Below, one piece after another: positions 62,980 to 64,000 of a stretch of 64,000 nt of DNA. The DNA lies in contig OZ004591.1 in assembly GCA_963924555.1 (NCBI GenBank), forward strand, positions 62,001 to 126,000, given 5' to 3'. Within the stretch, counting starts at the first letter, position 1. Each line of letters opens with the position of its first letter. The translations under genes and the position numbers were made by a program. A model generated the notes under the pieces. That model did not search any database, was not told where the DNA came from, and was given only the letters and a program-made list of their open reading frames with translations. The stretch comes from Crambe crambe (lineage: Eukaryota; Porifera; Demospongiae; Poecilosclerida; Crambeidae).

Positions 62980-62990
62980 GCGCATGCGCA
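62980..62990. promoter_or_regulatory. NRF1-like palindrome before the broken gene J copy
   Basis: GCGCATGCGCA, a full NRF1-type core, 37 bp upstream of the pseudogene ATG. Its survival suggests the copy kept its promoter when it decayed. Confidence 0.45.
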
Positions 62991-63056
62991 GTAAAAGACA
63001 CGCACGCGTCATGATGCCATAATAGTTCTTGATATGACACTTCTAGTCTGGCACAG

Positions 63057-63322
63057 TGTCAGGGACTAAGTTCATCCTGACATTCTATACTCCCTGACTT
63101 ATACAGACAGTCATGTTATTTACTTGTAAGACTTGTACATTATATATAATATGTATCATGTTCTGAGCATGCTCAGAGGGATTGCCATGGAGATGTTTTG
63201 TTGTCTTTTTTGTGTTGTCCATGTCTGAGATTTAAAAGTGTCTTTTGTGTGCTCACCTTATTATTCACTTATTAATAATTAACTTGAGCTCAACCAGCTA
63301 TTTAGCTAGAAGAACCCTCACA
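63057..63322 (+). mobile_element. 5' long terminal repeat of a retrotransposon
   Basis: Begins TGTCAGGGACTAAG and ends CCTCACA, giving the usual TG...CA limits, about 266 bp. It contains a TATA-like ATTATATATAATATG at about 63133 and a perfect palindrome CTGAGCATGCTCAG at about 63161-63174. Directly after it, TTTGGTGGCAGCGGTG resembles the tRNA primer-binding sites of Ty3/gypsy elements. The start is inferred, since the 3' LTR is outside the window. Confidence 0.65.
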
Positions 63323-63419
63323 TTTGGTGGCAGCGGTGTTGTGTGGACAACTGAAGCTTTCTAGAAACACCTGAACCTGAATTAAAGTCAGCTTTTAGTT
63401 ATTCTAAAGGAAGAAAAAG

Positions 63420-64000
63420 ATGTCAACACGTCAAAGAAAAAAACATCAACAGTCAGAAGGCATTCTAGTAGAGGAGAGACAACTGGTTAAAACAGTTGGC
63501 ACAGAAGACTTTCAAGCTCAAGGAGAGGGGTCTGGAACAAGCCAGACAGCCTTAGCTAATGAAGAATATCAGCCTCAACTTGAAGAAAGTGAAAGCAGTA
63601 GCAACACAGACAACAGAGACAACCAAGACCATGAGATGAGAAACCGAATGTCGAGTGGTCATTCGGAAGACGCACTTGACAAGATGCTGCAGATTATGTT
63701 GGAGAGAGAAAGAGTACAAGAAGAGAGGGAGCAGCAAAGAAAGGAGGAAGAGAGGAGAAGAAGGGAGGAAGAGCTACTTCAGGAGGAGAGACGCCGAGAA
63801 GAAGAGCAACAGCGACGTCAGGAAGACAACCGACGCTGGGAAGAGCTCCTCAGAACCGTCTTGACATCTACATCAAGGATGTCAGTAGCATCTTCAACCT
63901 CAAGTTCTTTCGATAAGCTCCGTGATGTTCCTAAGTTACCAAAACTGCAGGATTCAGATGACATAGAGGCATATCTCTATACATTCGAGCGGCACATGGA
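63420..64000 (+). CDS. Gag-like open frame of the LTR retrotransposon, cut by right edge
   Basis: An uninterrupted frame from ATG at 63420 to the window end, at least 193 codons, 98 bp after the LTR. The N-terminal third is Gln/Glu/Ser-rich, then comes a highly charged coiled coil (EERRRREEELLQEERRREE-type, residues about 95-145), then FDKLRDVPKLPKLQDSDDIE and AYLYTFERHM, the characteristic start of the gag core in many animal Ty3/gypsy elements. It forms the capsid-like particle protein in this family. No stop or frameshift is seen, so the copy may be young. Protease, reverse transcriptase and integrase would lie to the right. Confidence 0.82.
   Translation, partial: MSTRQRKKHQQSEGILVEERQLVKTVGTEDFQAQGEGSGTSQTALANEEYQPQLEESESSSNTDNRDNQDHEMRNRMSSGHSEDALDKMLQIMLERERVQEEREQQRKEEERRRREEELLQEERRREEEQQRRQEDNRRWEELLRTVLTSTSRMSVASSTSSSFDKLRDVPKLPKLQDSDDIEAYLYTFERHM

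Overview
The window looks like nuclear DNA of an early-branching animal, most probably a demosponge such as Amphimedon queenslandica. Evidence: AT-rich sequence with many TAGCTA and ATTAATTA words, closely packed genes with many short GT-AG introns, animal-type immunoglobulin (Ig) and fibronectin III (FN3) receptors, and LINE, SINE, MITE and LTR elements. The species is an inference from composition and gene content; no search was possible. All gene models were built by hand from splice signals, reading phase and domain patterns, without transcript support.

The main content is a cluster of ten secreted or membrane Ig-type genes plus one broken copy, labelled A to J here. Seven lie on the minus strand and are long type I receptors (signal peptide, Ig domains, FN3 domains, one membrane helix, long cytoplasmic tail): A (cut by the left edge), C, E, F, G, H and J. 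E, F, G and H form a head-to-tail block from 25940 down to 18007 and from 49699 down to 27673. Three lie on the plus strand and are short (B, D, I): one N-terminal Ig-like domain and either a Ser/Thr/Pro stalk with a hydrophobic C-terminal end (B, D; GPI-anchor-like in D) or a single helix with a short tail (I). The short genes are divergent from a long neighbour: A/B, C/D and H/I. Nearly every extracellular domain is a phase 1-1 exon.

The cytoplasmic tails suggest signalling. J carries two ITIM-like motifs 21 residues apart, C carries one ITIM-like motif and two YxxM motifs, G carries one ITIM-like motif, and F, G and H all end in class I PDZ-ligand sequences (TDV, TNV, TDV). Gene I has a YEEI motif. 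A locus of related Ig receptors with inhibitory-type tails beside short-tailed or anchored relatives resembles paired-receptor or allorecognition loci; that functional reading is inference.

Mobile DNA is abundant. The most striking element is a 5438-bp foldback structure (49753-55190) with a perfect 6-bp target duplication CACTAT, inserted in the roughly 208-bp spacer between the start codons of H and I. Its arms hold 5 and 12 copies of a unit of about 170 bp. Others are a decayed LINE (2854-4056), TA-flanked inverted-repeat elements (4057-4201 and 26061-26620), three tandem copies of a tRNA-derived SINE separated by TATG repeats (10940-12345), and the 5' end of an LTR retrotransposon running off the right edge (63057-64000).

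Layout: 1-2045 gene A; 2046-4318 spacer with LINE and MITE; 4319-7184 gene B; 8453-10592 gene C (first exon uncertain); 10940-12345 SINE array; 13597-14997 gene D; 14998-18006 no clear gene; 18007-25940 gene E; 26061-26620 inverted-repeat element; 27673-35084 gene F; 35719-44637 gene G; 44893-49699 gene H; 49753-55190 foldback element; 55352-57227 gene I; 57707-61275 gene J; 61870-62943 broken J copy; 63057-64000 LTR element.
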